DNA from: Parasitella parasitica
Lineage: Eukaryota; Mucoromycota; Mucoromycetes; Mucorales; Mucoraceae
DNA: 39,983 bases
Direction: 5' to 3'
Assembly (NCBI GenBank): GCA_025201805.1
Contig: MU619403.1
Location: forward strand, 1 to 39,983
How positions within the stretch are numbered: the stretch's first letter is position 1; each line of letters starts with the position of its first letter. A program made the position numbers and the translations under genes. The notes below the pieces were generated by a model. That model had not been told where the DNA came from. It did no database searches and worked only from the letters and a program-made list of their open reading frames with translations. Positions 11,201 to 22,829 of this stretch are shown in pieces.

Positions 11201-12150
11201 AAATAAACTTGAACATTGATTTTCTGTTGTGCCTAAGACAATCCTTATTGCCTTCGCTTCGGTCTCCAAAATGGTACGGTTGTCAGCTTGCGAAAAAATC
11301 GATGGTACTAGAGGATTGTTGATATATAACGCTCGAGCCAAGTCCCTTTGTAAGTGACGGATGTGTAACAATGCTTCTGCCACCGCCAGAATCACTGCTG
11401 TGATCTTCCCCAGAAGGCCCGCTATCCACCTGCATGATCTCTCTGGATCGCAGTCGAGTTGAATCAAGCGTTGCATCAATTTGTTCACTTTGTGTTGAGG
11501 TAAGGAGATCTGCATCTGGCGAGTATCGATCTTGAATCCCATGAATTCTTGGTCCTTGCTGGGAGTCAGAATACTCTTCCCATGGTTGATCAAGAAGCCT
11601 AAGTCTTGTAGATGCTTTATTATTATTTGAACGACCTCCTTCAGTTTGCTCTTGGATTTCTCGAGGATGCAGATATCGTCGAGGTAATAAATCGAACGGA
11701 TGCCCTGAGCACGCAAAGGTTCTACTCTGTTTTCCAGCGTTAAATATTTTTGTGAATTTGGGTGAATTGGTACTACTACGTAAGCATCCCTGAGGTCCAC
11801 CTTGACCATATAATCGTCTGCTTCCACCAAATTCCGTAACGCCGGAATCCCCTCCATCTTGAAATGTTGCACTTGTAAGTGTTGGTTCAATTTCATACAG
11901 TCGAGGATTGGCCGACGTTTTGTGGGTTCTTGGATTGTGAAGAAATTGGAGAACGGTAAATGATACCCGCTTTTACAAACTTGGCTATCGCTGCATCTAC
12001 CGCTAGTTGCTCTGACAATGAGTGATGCATTTTCTTGATCTTCCAAGGGGATGGTTTGCTGACAAATTGGAGTTGACAGCCATCCCGAATTACTGACAGT
12101 GGCCAAGAATGGGAGATAATCTTCTTCCAGCTGTCTACAAAGTGCGACAA
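11180..12150 (-). pseudogene. Reverse transcriptase remnant of the DIRS element
   Basis: Two overlapping frames encode the RT: about 12150-11950 carries the N-terminal part and about 11990-11180 the palm and thumb. The frame changes within KFVKAG near 11985-11970. The catalytic YxDD motif is intact as YYLDD at about 11680. The segment between LTLEN and VEPLRAQG (about 11740-11720) is missing the 30-40 residues that normally hold the LPFGL motif, so this is an internal deletion. The connection ends shortly after an RNase H-like start (ETEAKAIRIVLG). Confidence 0.7.
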
Positions 12151-12825
12151 GCGCCCGCCTGGAAGGATCCCATCCTCTGGTATTGCATAATTATGTTGGG
12201 GGGGTTGATGGTTGCTGTTGAGTTGGTGGAGGCTTGGTGGTGGTCGTTGTTGATACCAGCGTTACTGGTTGTTGGTGTCGCAGGGCTGATTGTTGTTGTT
12301 GTTTTGGTAGGAACGATTGTAGTGTGGTTGAGGTCCCGTTCCCCGACCTCTGCCACGAAAAGGGCGGGTCTGGAATCCTCTGCCTCGACTTCCATTTCCG
12401 TAGCCGTAATGATTTGTTTGTGAACTTGCCTTTATTGGTTGCTTGAGAGGTGAGTTTTTGTTTAAAGGTTTCCTCATAATATTGTTCCAAGAAGTCTTCA
12501 CTTAAGGCAAATTTTTTCTCACTAGTGCTTTGGCGTTGTTGTTCCAAATGTTTGAGCGACGGTGGAAGGTTGATGGCCTTGAGTGTGAGTTCGCGGGCAT
12601 CTGCTTCTTGTAACTTGGCTGATCCGAAACCGTAAACGGCAAGTTGTCTGTTTGGGCGCAATGATCCAGTTCTTCGACGATGTCTTCGACGATGGGGGAA
12701 GGTAATGGACGATCTTGGTAACGTTCCTCTGTTTCCTGTATGACTTGTTGGGTTATGAGTTCGACGAGTTGGTTAATTTGATTCTGAGTAAATACTAGAG
12801 CATCTTATTGTTCAGTACTACTCAT
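11190..12825 (-). mobile_element. Degenerate DIRS-like retrotransposon (gag and RT remnants)
   Basis: The element reads right to left: a gag-like region, then reverse transcriptase with the DIRS style of motifs (GILPGGRLSHFVDSW, PFSNFFTIQEPTKRRPIL, KVDLRDAYVVVPIHPNSQKY, YYLDDICIL, GFLINHGKSILTPS, FMGFKIDTRQMQISLP). The coding region is dead: there are in-frame stops, at least one frameshift in the RT, and a deletion inside the RT. The RNase H part stops after a few residues at about 11180-11200, where the neighbouring relic begins. No tyrosine recombinase and no terminal repeats were recognised, so the boundaries are approximate. Confidence 0.75.
12191..12825 (-). pseudogene. gag-like ORF remnant of the DIRS element
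   Basis: An ATG at 12825 opens a frame that meets TAA after six codons (12807-12805), continues with an acidic/Gln-rich segment, then shifts frame through a charged helical stretch (KHLEQQRQSTSEKKFALSED). It shifts again into an Arg-Gly-rich segment (RGRGFQTRPFRGRGRG) followed by Asn/Gln. RG-rich basic tails are usual for gag nucleic-acid-binding regions. The RG frame passes a further TAA and then runs into the RT frame. At least two frame changes and two stops make this non-functional. Confidence 0.6.
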
Positions 12826-13339
12826 AGTAAGATCTGGAGAAAAAGGGGATTATGGGAATATATTCTTGAAAATATAGCGTGGCTGGAAAGCTTGTACCAC
12901 TTCTTCTACCTTCGCTTCGGCAACTGTTGTATTTGTTCCTTGAACGTGGCACATTCACCATAAGGTTCACTATGAAGAACACGGCGACTGATATGGATAT
13001 TTCAAGACAATGACATCAGTTATTTAGTGAGCGTAAATAGTTGGGGATGGATATTCATCATGTAAAATATTTTCAAAGATATCATGATATTGGTTTACAT
13101 GAAATTGCATGCGCTGACGCTATTCAATGCTTAATGCTGCGATCAAAACTTTTTTTTTGTGCAACGAATATTACCATTATAAAGACTTTTATATAAAGCT
13201 CACTAACTAGTATATACACAAATGTACATGATTTTCACTGACATTACTTTGGTGGCCAGCTCATCTACTATATAATCTATTTCGGATTAGACCAATGCAA
13301 GGATATGCTAATTCAATGAGGATCCGAGAATTGATGTTC
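12826..13339. other. Spacer between two mobile-element relics
   Basis: AT-rich DNA between the DIRS-like gag start and the TnpB/Fanzor-like relic. It may include the unrecognised left end of either element. I looked here for the N-terminal DPG-type RuvC-I motif of the nuclease relic and did not find it in any plus-strand frame. Confidence 0.4.
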
Positions 13340-13349
13340 ACGAATCAGA

Positions 13350-14110
13350 AATATCACCACCGAAAACAATCAGTATGTTGTGGATGTACTTGGTCGATTG
13401 AACAGAATTTTCTCGTTTTATGATCTTGACGTTCAGCGATTCAAGTTGTTCAACTACATCGGTCGTAAGAAGGTACATAATGAGCCCATAAATACTTTTT
13501 TGACCGGTGGAAAGAAATGCAATCCTGATGTCGATCGTCAATTCAGTTGAAATGATGCAAATACTTGTACCACTCAACAGGAAGCGAAGAAGAAGAACGC
13601 CACCCCATACAGAGATATCAGTTGAATCCTCAGCAACTAAAAGATAAATTTCACTTCTTGCATGTCTGCGGTATAATATTTTTATTAATACTATTGTGGA
13701 AATAGACGGAGGAAGCTTGAATTTCTGCTAACTCCTGAAGATGTGGTTCCGGTTGTATACTTGAGTCATTGTAATTTTGGAAGAAGATCAATTCGTGGAC
13801 GCCCGCATGGTTTGACAAGGACCTTTAAGAAGCTATTGCACGAAGAAGTCATCTTCTGCTGATAGATATCAATGAATGTTATACAAGTGTAGAGCGGTCG
13901 CGGGAGAAAATGACTTGGGACTCTGAAGCTCGGGAGCAGCAAAGCATATACCTTGTATTCTGTCTTGGTCTGTAAAAAACTTTGGACGTGAATGGTAACG
14001 AGATGTGAGCGTTGCACGCAACATTCAGGTTTTGGCAATAATAGGGATTATCAATGAACATCCCAAAGTATTCCATCAATCCGAGTATCATAAACTTGCG
14101 GCAGTTAGTC
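13350..14110 (+). pseudogene. TnpB/Fanzor-like RNA-guided nuclease relic
   Basis: Plus-strand frames, separated by stops and frameshifts, read in the order expected for the Mucorales Fanzor/TnpB-like family. First comes a helical block ending in FKLFNYIGRKKVHNE and TFLTGGKK (about 13364-13548). Then VVPVVYLSHCNFGRRSIRG and a basic KKLLHEE stretch (about 13730-13860). Then IDINECYTS (about 13862-13890), the place of the D/E-x-x-TS motif before the zinc ribbon. Finally W*RDVSVARNI (13993-14025), matching the RuvC-III WxRDxxAARNI motif. The Cys pairs of the zinc ribbon are only partly left, and RuvC-I is not found. The family assignment is from recalled motifs and is inference. At least three frame breaks and several stops make it dead. 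Confidence 0.5.
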
Positions 14111-14973
14111 AGCGCAAATATAGTTGAAAAAGGAGGGATTTAGTACTATTACTAACGCTCAATTATATCAATGTCTTTTTTATTCATAACCCTACTTCAG
14201 TAAGAATAAAGAGGCAAAGTGACGGAAATTGAATTTGTGCAATAGCAGCAGCAGTAGCAAATGGATCAGATCAGAAAAGATACCTTGATAATACTAAAAT
14301 TCTTGCATGCTTTTCAATGCTTTTTAGGGTAGCTCCACTTGACAAAAACAACAATTGAAAAACCAGCATGTTTCAGCGCCGCTTTTTTTTTTTCTGATCT
14401 ACTTCTTCATGAATTCATGTTTCTAGCAAAAAGATAAATGATCCAATTATTAAAAGACGGTTCAAGTCTATCATCAATATTTTTTAAGCACAAATTGCTC
14501 ATAATGTATATATTAAAGAAATTAGCTTTAGCCGTATCAGTGCTACTAGTGCTAGCAGTAGTAGTAGTAGTAGCAGTAACAAAAGTAGATGTAGCTTCCG
14601 CGATGGCACTAATGTCTTGAAGGAAATCAGATGCAAAACATTTACATGAGTAAAACATTCTAGTAATTACACTGGAAATTTAAAACCACTGCCACCATTT
14701 GGATCTCAAGGCAGTTCTCTGAATATATGCTGATTCCTTTTCTAGTTCACATAAATTCGATGTGCGAGTGGCTGATAGCTGGTCTAAAAAATTGACATGT
14801 TCTTTTGTACGGTATTCGTGATATCAATGTTCGTCAGCTCTCTATCCTCTATCATGCGGAGATGGTAGTCCCTGTGCTAGTGACGTAGAGTTAAAGACAA
14901 CTCGAATCTAAACCAAGCCCTACCCCAAGTTGAATTTAACAACTTTCATCCTTTAATTCACAGTCGACCAACA
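14111..14973. other. Intergenic region upstream of MIC19
   Basis: No gene is seen. It contains an AGT/AGC trinucleotide tract at about 14540-14580, which makes short hydrophobic or Thr-rich shadow frames on both strands. The last 200 bases should hold the MIC19 promoter and leader. Confidence 0.5.
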
Positions 14974-15732
14974 ATGGGAGCAACACAATCCAAGTCATCC
15001 GAACCTGTCATCTTTTACAACCAAGGCAGCCCTCTCCAGGTTAGATTTGAAGAGATATACATGAAAAGCGTCTTGATTGCATTAAATTGATTCATTCTCC
15101 ATGAAAAGTTTTCTCAAGGATTTGAGCAAAATACCCCAAAGAATGACAAGGTAAACAATTGGCATTTGTTTGAAACGAACATACAAAGTATTTATTAATT
15201 ATTTCCACCCCCACCCCTTGTATATTATCTAGCAACCTGCTGCTGTTAGTGCTGAATCGAACGAGAAAATTGAGCAGCTTGTACGTGAGCGTGTTGAAGA
15301 GGAATTGAAGCGTGTTAGATCCCAACAAGAGCAAGTCAATAAGCGTACTTACGGTGATTTAGCGAAACAAAACATTGACAACGATCATAATTCGATTGCC
15401 ATGGCTGAGGATATTGATGGCATGATCCAAAAGTTGCAAAGGTATGTACCATCACCAGCCTCACCTTTGGAATTCAACTGATGACACAGTATAACGCAGA
15501 TCCACGCCTTCGGAAATCCCTAAAGCCATTGCTGAAAGTCAAGAAGCACTCATTGTTTGCTACAAGTAAGTGGTATTACTCGCTCATTCTAGAGATACAA
15601 GAGAGAAATTTATGAGGCGACAATTTTAGGAAAAATCAAGATAGACCCCTTGATTGCTGGGAAGAAGTCGAGCAATTCAAACATGCTGTTGCTGAGGAAC
15701 AAAAGAAATTCATCGCTACTCATCAGCGGTAA
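14974..15732 (+). CDS. MIC19: MICOS complex subunit MIC19
   Basis: A peripheral inner-membrane protein that couples the Mic60 and Mic10 subcomplexes at crista junctions. Five exons (14974-15039, 15109-15150, 15233-15441, 15500-15565, 15630-15732) join in frame to 161 aa, typical of fungal Mic19. The N-terminus MGATQSKS fits an N-myristoylation site (Gly2, Ser6). It is followed by the short conserved IFYNQGSPLQFSQGF, a charged coiled coil (about residues 40-80: KIEQLVRERVEEELKRV) and the C-terminal Mic19 signature with a Cx10C pair (VCYKKNQDRPLDCWEEVEQF). The Cx10C pair matches the reduced CHCH motif known from yeast Aim13/Mic19 and differs from the twin Cx9C of typical CHCH proteins. The open reading frames of single exons are too short to be noticed alone. 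It is convergent with LeuRS, 253 bp apart. Confidence 0.92.
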
Positions 15733-15985
15733 ATTCAGGCGGATAGCGACCAAAACTGTATAATATTATATGCCCAGAACCATCAATTACTTATTTAAAA
15801 GATTTTAATGATATACTAGAATCTATTGAAGACAAACAAAAGCATTGAATTAAATTGATACAATTCGAGTTCTATTTGATAATTTAATTGGCTTGTAGTA
15901 AGGGAAGGAAAAAATGAGCTGGTTTGTTGGATTGAGTGTACAAAGAAAGAAAGAAAGAAAAAATAATTATAAAGATGAAGTTCGT

Positions 15986-18900
15986 CTACTGAGATTCATT
16001 CTTGAAGCTGAAAGAAGGGGCGCCAGGAATGGCAGATTCCGCAGCCTTCAGATCTTCTTCGGCCCATTGATCATGACCCAAAACCTGAATATCATTGAAG
16101 CCAAGAGCACGCTTGAACTCATTCTTGGCCTCTTCAAGAGTTTCGATCTCATTGAAGATCAAAGTACGTTGGAATCCAACAGGTCCATCCCTCAAAATTA
16201 GTTTCTTTTGTTCTTGAACAAAAGGCATTGTCTTTTTGTTTTTGAGGACACCCTGAGCACCGAGCTTTTCACGAATCTTGACATCATCAAACGTACCGTC
16301 AACAAAATTGTCTTTCATGGCGGCTAGACAAGCTTCTTGCCACTCGGGGAACTTGGTAGCGACGTAGATCTTGAGAGACTTGGGGGCGTTTGCGCTGTAT
16401 TCGACAGCAGCTTTTCCCTTTTTCTTTTTCATGGCATTCGTCTCAGCATCACGAATAGACTTGATAGTTTTACGAATGTAGCGAGTGGCAGCGTCGAGAG
16501 ATTCGTCTACAGGTGCAGAGAGCTTGGGGAACTTGGCGTCCACAATTAAACCGTCCTTTTTGAGAATAGTGCCCCAGACATGCTCAGACCAATGAGGAGT
16601 AATAGGTGCAAGCAACAAAGTTTGAAGTTCAATGTAGCGCATGACAAGATCCTTGTGCATGCAAGCATCAGAACAGGCAAGTTGATAAACATCCTTGGCA
16701 GCTAGGAAATCATATACACCGTTCTTGAGAACATCACGGTAATGAGTAGCTTCATAGGCGGCTTCGGTGATTTCGAGCAACTTGTTCATTTCATTGTCAA
16801 AGATCTTGTCGAAATAGTTGAATTCGCCAGTACGGAGAGTGTCAGCCTTGCTGATTTGTTCCTCGATCCATTCTAAAAGAGTATGGAGACGTAAAATGGC
16901 AGCATTGGCAGTGGAGTCCTCAAAATTGGCATCTTCAGCAGTGTCGCCAGCGTCAGCGAGGGCAAAGCGAGTAGCATCAGCACCATACTTTATAATAGCA
17001 TCGTTCATGGTCATAAAGTTGCCAGTAGACTTGGACATCTTTTTGGAGTCAAGCATCAAGTGACCATTAGAACGAACACCGCGAGGCCACATGCTTTCAG
17101 GGAAGATAGCAGTGTGGTTATACAAAAAGAAGGTCAAATGGTTGGGAATAAGATCCTTGCCAGAAGCACGAAGATCTAAGGGATAAAAGTACTCGTACTC
17201 ACGTCTCAGACGATTAAGGGTAGCTTGGGGGATGGTGCTTTGGGAAGAGTACTCGCCAATCTTAAACATGTAATCCCAATCAGCATCCATCAGTTGTTCA
17301 GCCTTGATGCCAGCGGGACCGACCTTGCTACCGTCCAAAGAGCCACCGTGCAAGAGGTTAGCGACTGTGTAATAGGCCATGTAGATGGTGGAATCAGAGA
17401 GCGATTCAACCAAAAATTGCTCATCCCATGGTAACTTGGTGCCTAAACCAAAACTACGAGCACAGGCCCATTTGTTCAACCAATCCAAAACGGCTACAAA
17501 CTGATGCTTAGTTTCGGCCGTGAAAGTGTTCATTTGATCCAGACACTTTTTAGTCTTGGCCAACCATTCCTCTTCTCCGTAGTCAATGTACCATTGATCC
17601 ATGAGAGCAACAACGCACTCATCGCCAGAGCGAGACATGACTAGACTCTCGGGTTCGTTGTAAGCAAAGGCCTCGCCAGACTCAATCAAATCAGATCTGA
17701 CCTTGGTCTTGGCATCTTGCACCTTTTCACCATCATACTTACCAACGCACATGACGCCGTTATAGAAGCCTTCCTTGTAAGCGATTTCCTTGGCTTCAGC
17801 GAGTTGATTCTTGTCTTTTTGAGAGTTGATTTTTTTGATTTCACACAGCTTGGGAGCAATGAGATTACCATAGTTGGGAGTTTCGATAACAGGAATGGGC
17901 TCAACAAAATTGACCCATTCAGGATCAATGTGGTAATACTCGGGCTTCTTTTTGAGGTCAGACAGAGTGGCGAAATCGTCAGGAGAGTCAGAGGGAACTG
18001 ATGTGACAACACCAGTACCCTTGGTGGCCAGCACAGTCTCCATGGGAAGGACGTAGACGGCAGGATATTTGCTCAAAGGAGCATGGATCTTGGTGCCGAC
18101 AACAGCAGCACCTTTAATATCGGCAAGCTTTTCAATGGTGGTACGACCGTTAGCAAAGATCTTTTGCTGAGACATGTTGCGAACAGCACGTTCAGTACAG
18201 AGGTAGGCATCAGTATCATTAATGTTGTAAATACCGTATTGAAGCTCAGGACCGACGAAACAGTTTGTTTGGCCGTACATGGTTTCAGGTCTGAGAGTCG
18301 CTGCAACCAAATAAACATTCTTACCCTTGAGAGCATCGGCATGGACAGCAAGAGCCTTTTGTGCGGGATCTGACCATTCAAGCACCTTCATCTTGATACC
18401 AGTGTAATCCTGAGGGCCCACAGCTTCACCAGAAGAGCGATCGTGATCCATACAGGGCTGATTGTCCAAAATTGAGTAAATGGTGTAACGCTCGCCGAAT
18501 TTGATCTTTTTCATTTGTCTTAACTTTCTCATTTGCCAGCGAACAAATGAGTCATAGTAGGGATTGGCATCGGTGGTGATGAAAGAACGACGCCAATCCA
18601 CCTTGGCACCAAAGGCGTCCATGTCAGAGATGGTTTGGGGAGGGAAGAATTCAGTCCAGTAGTAAGGCTCGGCAAACTTGTGAATCTCGGTGATGGGAAT
18701 GCCAAGAGAGAGCATAATTTGGAACTGATAAGTGACATTGCCGGTCTTTGCAGCAACTTTGCTCTTGACGTTCTTGACCTCAGCCTTCTTTTCAAGGGCA
18801 TCGGCCAAGGCTAACACTTCGTACTTTTCAAAGTTTTTTCCAAACATTTTCATTTCACGGGCAATTTTATCAGCGCTGGCCTACGAGTAGATGTTTGCAA

Positions 18901-19323
18901 ATAGGTTGGCACTTTTGTGCATCAGTGCAGTGCAACGCTTTGTTCTTACCTTGATGGGCATACCAGTGCAATGGAAACCTTGCGGCAGAAGGGCTCTCTT
19001 TCCCTTCATACGTTGGTAGCCAGTGCCGAATTCTACCTTGGAGAAGGTGAAGGCATGTCCTAAATGGAGACGGCCGTTCATATAAGGATAGGGCATGCAA
19101 GACATATACTTTGGGTAGACTTCATGGAGATCGTCAGAGTTGGCGTGTTCCTCAATAGAGGGAGCGTCAATCTCGAATGCCTTTTTGCTGTCCCACAGGG
19201 AACGCGCCTTTTCTTCAAAGGCACGGAGAGCATCACGCTTAGCGGTCTAGTGTGAATTGATTAGTCTATGCGACCACATGCTAGTGTCGCCTATTTATCT
19301 ACCTTGGGTGCTTCGGCTGCCAT
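15986..19323 (-). CDS. CDC60: Cytosolic leucyl-tRNA synthetase
   Basis: Class I aminoacyl-tRNA synthetase that charges tRNA-Leu in the cytoplasm. Exon 1 (19323-19303) encodes only MAAEAPK, exon 2 is 19246-18950 and exon 3 is 18880-15986; both introns (56 and 69 nt) are phase 0. The total is 1070 aa, close to the yeast enzyme (1090). The HIGH-type motif is HLGH at residues 68-71 within MPYPYMNGRLHLGH, and KMSKS is at 720-724 (DSKKMSKSTGN). The CP1 editing domain lies between them, with the threonine-rich VAATLRPETMYGQ entry at about 300 and VTSVPSDSPDDF at about 400. The anticodon-binding and C-terminal eukaryote/archaeal-type extensions are complete to the stop codon. No mitochondrial presequence is seen. 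All key motifs are intact. It is divergent from the kelch gene. Confidence 0.96.
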
Positions 19324-20486
19324 TTTTGCTCAGAACAAGTGGTTGATATAAAGGAAAAGAGCACACAATAGTTCCTTGCTGGAAAAAATATATTTTTGGG
19401 GGGGGGGCGGTTACCAAACATGTCAAAAAAAAAGTACCTGTGCCAATGGTGGCTTGTTGTTCTTGCTCTTATGAATGCCATTGGGGCAAAGGATTGACTC
19501 ATCTTTGGTCTACGTTTTGGCCAGTTAGCATAATGTAGTATATGTGGTCAGTCAAACAAGTCAATAGTTTAAAATGAAACACACTAGCAATGTTACCTAA
19601 TAGATGCTTCTGAGCCAGCGCTGTTTTTCCAAGCAGTGATGCCATGAAAGTGTGTGCTTAGTAGCGTAAGAGCAGCTGTTTCTGTGTTTGCAAGAATGTA
19701 GTAAGGTTGTAAAAAGAAGATGGCTGACATCACGTAGGTATAGCTTGTAACTTTCGTGGGCTTGCAAAAAAGGCTATTTTTCCAAGGGATTTTCAGGGTT
19801 TTTGGAGCGTTAGTTTGTATATAGCATGATAATACAGACTGATCATCGCAATTTTCTGTCTCCTCGTATTTTAGCTTTTTTTTTTTTTTTTTTNNNNNNN
19901 NNNNNNNNNNNNNNNNNNTCATAGTCTGTGATCTTGCAAGCGTAGCATTTATATTATCCTTCTTCAATGGTCTCTATTATGCACAGAACGGTGAGTTGCC
20001 GAAATGTCTGCATATTAGTCACGTACCTGTTTTGGCACGACGGAAAGCGCAGTAAAAATAGAGACTATGACAATGGCGTTTTAGCAAGCAGCTCTAAAAA
20101 AAAAGCTTGAAATTCGGATCAATAATCAAAATCATAATAACACAATGAATTGTGGAGATCGGTGCGCCTTTCCTTCTATCTTCGTTTTTGCTAATCTTTG
20201 CAATTTACTCCTTACCTCATCAAACATATTACATGTATTACAGGTAAGCTGTCCTTCCTAAAAAGTTTGCATGCAGGAAGATCAAAAAAAGAGTGAATCA
20301 AAGAAGGCTCAGCAGTTTGTTTATTTATTGTAGCAAACCTCAAGAACAGCATACTCCAGCTTTTCCCCTTTCTCTCTCTCTATCTCTCCCTTGAATTCTG
20401 TTGAATCCCTTTTTTTTTTTTTTTGTTAATTCTTTCTTGGCTCTTGCTCATCCTTCATTTTCTGCTTTCTTCTTTATTTCAACTAG
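19324..20486. other. Divergent intergenic region with assembly gap
   Basis: This lies between the 5' ends of LeuRS (-) and the kelch gene (+). It holds a G run (about 19399-19407), a T run (19876-19893) ending in a gap of 25 N (19894-19918), and a pyrimidine-rich leader with CT and T tracts (about 20360-20425). A CAG/GTAAGC donor-like site at 20244 could pair with the CTAG that ends right before the kelch ATG, suggesting a 5'UTR intron of about 243 nt; this is weak. No RNA gene was seen. Confidence 0.5.
19894..19918. other. Assembly gap (25 N)
   Basis: A run of N directly follows an 18-base T run, so the gap probably arose where sequencing failed in a homopolymer. The true gap length is unknown. 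It does not touch a predicted exon. Confidence 0.98.
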
Positions 20487-22783
20487 ATGAACTTGCTGCA
20501 TCTTGTCTTTGCGATATCTTTAGTGGTATCCGTGAATGGAGTGGCTGCAGTGCCTGGTGCTGTACCAGTGCCTGGCAAGCCTGTGTATGTCCCGCAAGCA
20601 AATGCAATTTACGTATTTTCCTTCTCAAAGAACACTCAGTCCGATAATAAACTTTCTGTTATTGATTTAAAGCAAAGCTTCAACACATTGAAGCCACCAG
20701 TGTAAGGACGTTATATATGTGTATATATATTGTATATGATATCCCTGATTTTCATTCGTCTTGAACACATATTACAGTACAGACATATCTTCACAAATTA
20801 CCAACAACCAATGTCCCGTCATCCATTTCGCAACAGCACTGATTGATGCAGACGGCGTTAGCGTAAACATATTTGGTGCTGGAAGCAACATAAACGGAGT
20901 GTTCGAGTCGACAATGACAACATGTCAGTACAATACAAAATCAAATTCCTGGAAGCAGATCATCACCCCAATCAATGCTCCTTTGGCCAGACGAAACGCT
21001 GCTTTCGAGAACTCCCAAACAAATTTGACTTTTGTATTTGGTAAATATCGCACTATTATTATATTAATGTTTACATGAGGATATTAATAGCCATCACATA
21101 GGAGGAAGCTCTGAAGTAATCACAGGCTTGAGCGCAAGCTCGTCGTTCTATCCAAACTACTGGCATCAGGACGTCTCAATCTACGACAGCAAGAGCGCTC
21201 AATGGCTCAATACGGGCCTGACTTATGGCAGCGGCCCTACCAGAGCCAATGCAACCCTCACCCAAATCAGGTTTGTATTTACCTTGAGAAACTTATGTAA
21301 TATTTCTTATTTACATCCTTCTAGTGACACAAACGGACAACTTGTCGTGGTAGGCGGTGCAGTTATCAACAACAGCTCGCAGCCAGACATGGTTACCAAC
21401 TTTCCCTTGGCCAATATGTCTGACATTATCGCTTTAGATCCTCGTTCTTGTAAGTCCTTTGCTGCTCCTTTCCCAGCTTGATTCTAACAAATTGACTTAG
21501 CGAGATGGACCAACATCGTGGCTACTGGAGACGCCATCCCGCCGCCAAGAAAGCATCACACAACTACGCTGCATCCAGACGGACACACGCTCATAGTCAT
21601 CGGCGGAGAGAATTTTAACGACTCTGGCGCCTATTTGTTGAACGATGTTTGGACTCTGGATACCCGAGATATGAGCAGCTATACATGGAGCCAACCTCCT
21701 ATTCAGGGAGTCGGATTGTACCGCTCCAACCATACCTCAATCCTCATTGGTGACCAAATATGGGTTATTGCCGGCACCAACACATCTGCAAAGGCAGTCG
21801 ATATCCAGCTTCTGAATGTAACAGATTGGACCTGGTCTTTCCAGGCCGTGTCCACTTACACGCCTCCAGAGAACAAGAACATTGGCAGCCTCGTAGGAAC
21901 CATCGTTGGTGTCATTGGCGCCGCTCTGGTGATTGGTTTGTGTGTGGGTCTCTGGTGGTGCCGCAGGAAACGAATAAAGCCATTCTCCAAGGAGAAAAAA
22001 AGCAACTCTTTGCCTATTCCCTACAGCGACGAAAACGGCCCATACGGCAACGAGCATAGCCAGCAGATGTACAATAATAACGGCCATCGTACATCTCAAG
22101 ATACCTCGGCCGTATTAGCAACTTCTAAAATCACCAGCCATCCGTCCATGTCGACCACCACGTCTAACAATAACATTGTAAACGACTGGAATAATCAGCA
22201 AGCCATGACAAGCCATCCCCCAAACATCAACACTGGCGTCAACTACTATAACGGAGGCCCGTACAGCAGCAACAACACAACTCCCTTGGCTCCTAATAGG
22301 ACATCTCCTGACAGAAACCAGGCGCAGTACTACGACACCAATTACTTTACTGACGGCAACAACAATGTCTACAACGAACACAATTACGGACCAGGTTACA
22401 TTCCTGCAAACATGGACAGCCCTCATCAGCGCCAGTCGTTTGGCTACTGGGACGCGCCACCTCCTCAATTCCCCGCGTAAGTATCAATGCTTATAACCGT
22501 CTTCAATACACGTACTGAACTCATATGTATCCAATAGCGATGCTTATCAAATAGATAGTAATCATAATATTATGTTGACACCTATGGGAAGGACAGATGA
22601 ATCTGGCAGGCCTATTCCTCCGCCATCAAGACAACATTTACAAAAGCCAAACGAACTTGATAATAGCAATAATCCCTTGGTCTCTCCTGATGCATCTGCC
22701 ACAGTCTATACCTCATCAACCGGAGACGATGACCAGACAGCAACGCAGGGAAACTATTCTGGATCAGATGATCCTCTGGTTCA

Positions 22784-22822
<39 letters not shown>

Positions 22823-22829
22823 AAGTTGA
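20487..22829 (+). CDS. Kelch-repeat single-pass membrane protein
   Basis: Six exons (20487-20701, 20778-21040, 21102-21270, 21325-21449, 21501-22476, 22538-22829) join in frame to 679 aa. Residues 1-21 are a signal peptide (MNLLHLVFAISLVVSVNG). About 25-385 form a kelch-type beta-propeller of the galactose-oxidase central-domain kind, with repeats such as FVFGGSSE, LVVVGGAVINN, LIVIGGENFN and IWVIAG. Residues 388-410 are a transmembrane helix (VGTIVGVIGAALVIGLCVGL), followed by a CRRKRIK stop-transfer and a long Asn/Ser/Pro-rich cytoplasmic tail ending in 12-13 Asn residues from a CAA/AAC repeat. Such kelch proteins are numerous in Mucorales; their ligands and roles are not known to me. A cell-surface location is inferred. 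AATAAA is at 22882-22887. Confidence 0.88.

Noticed and set aside
11229-12925. CCTTCGCTTCGG present twice, near 11253 and 12911, as possible DIRS terminal repeats
   Set aside because: The match is only about 12 bases, in the same orientation and not extended, so it is too weak to define element ends.
13338-14091. Minus-strand frames in the nuclease relic
   Set aside because: They lack recognisable motifs; the family motifs are on the plus strand.
14407-14658. Frames on both strands over an AGT repeat
   Set aside because: They are trinucleotide repeat artefacts with no family resemblance.
19299-19502. Minus-strand frame overlapping the LeuRS start
   Set aside because: It is out of frame with the LeuRS exons, spans the G run in the leader and resembles no protein.
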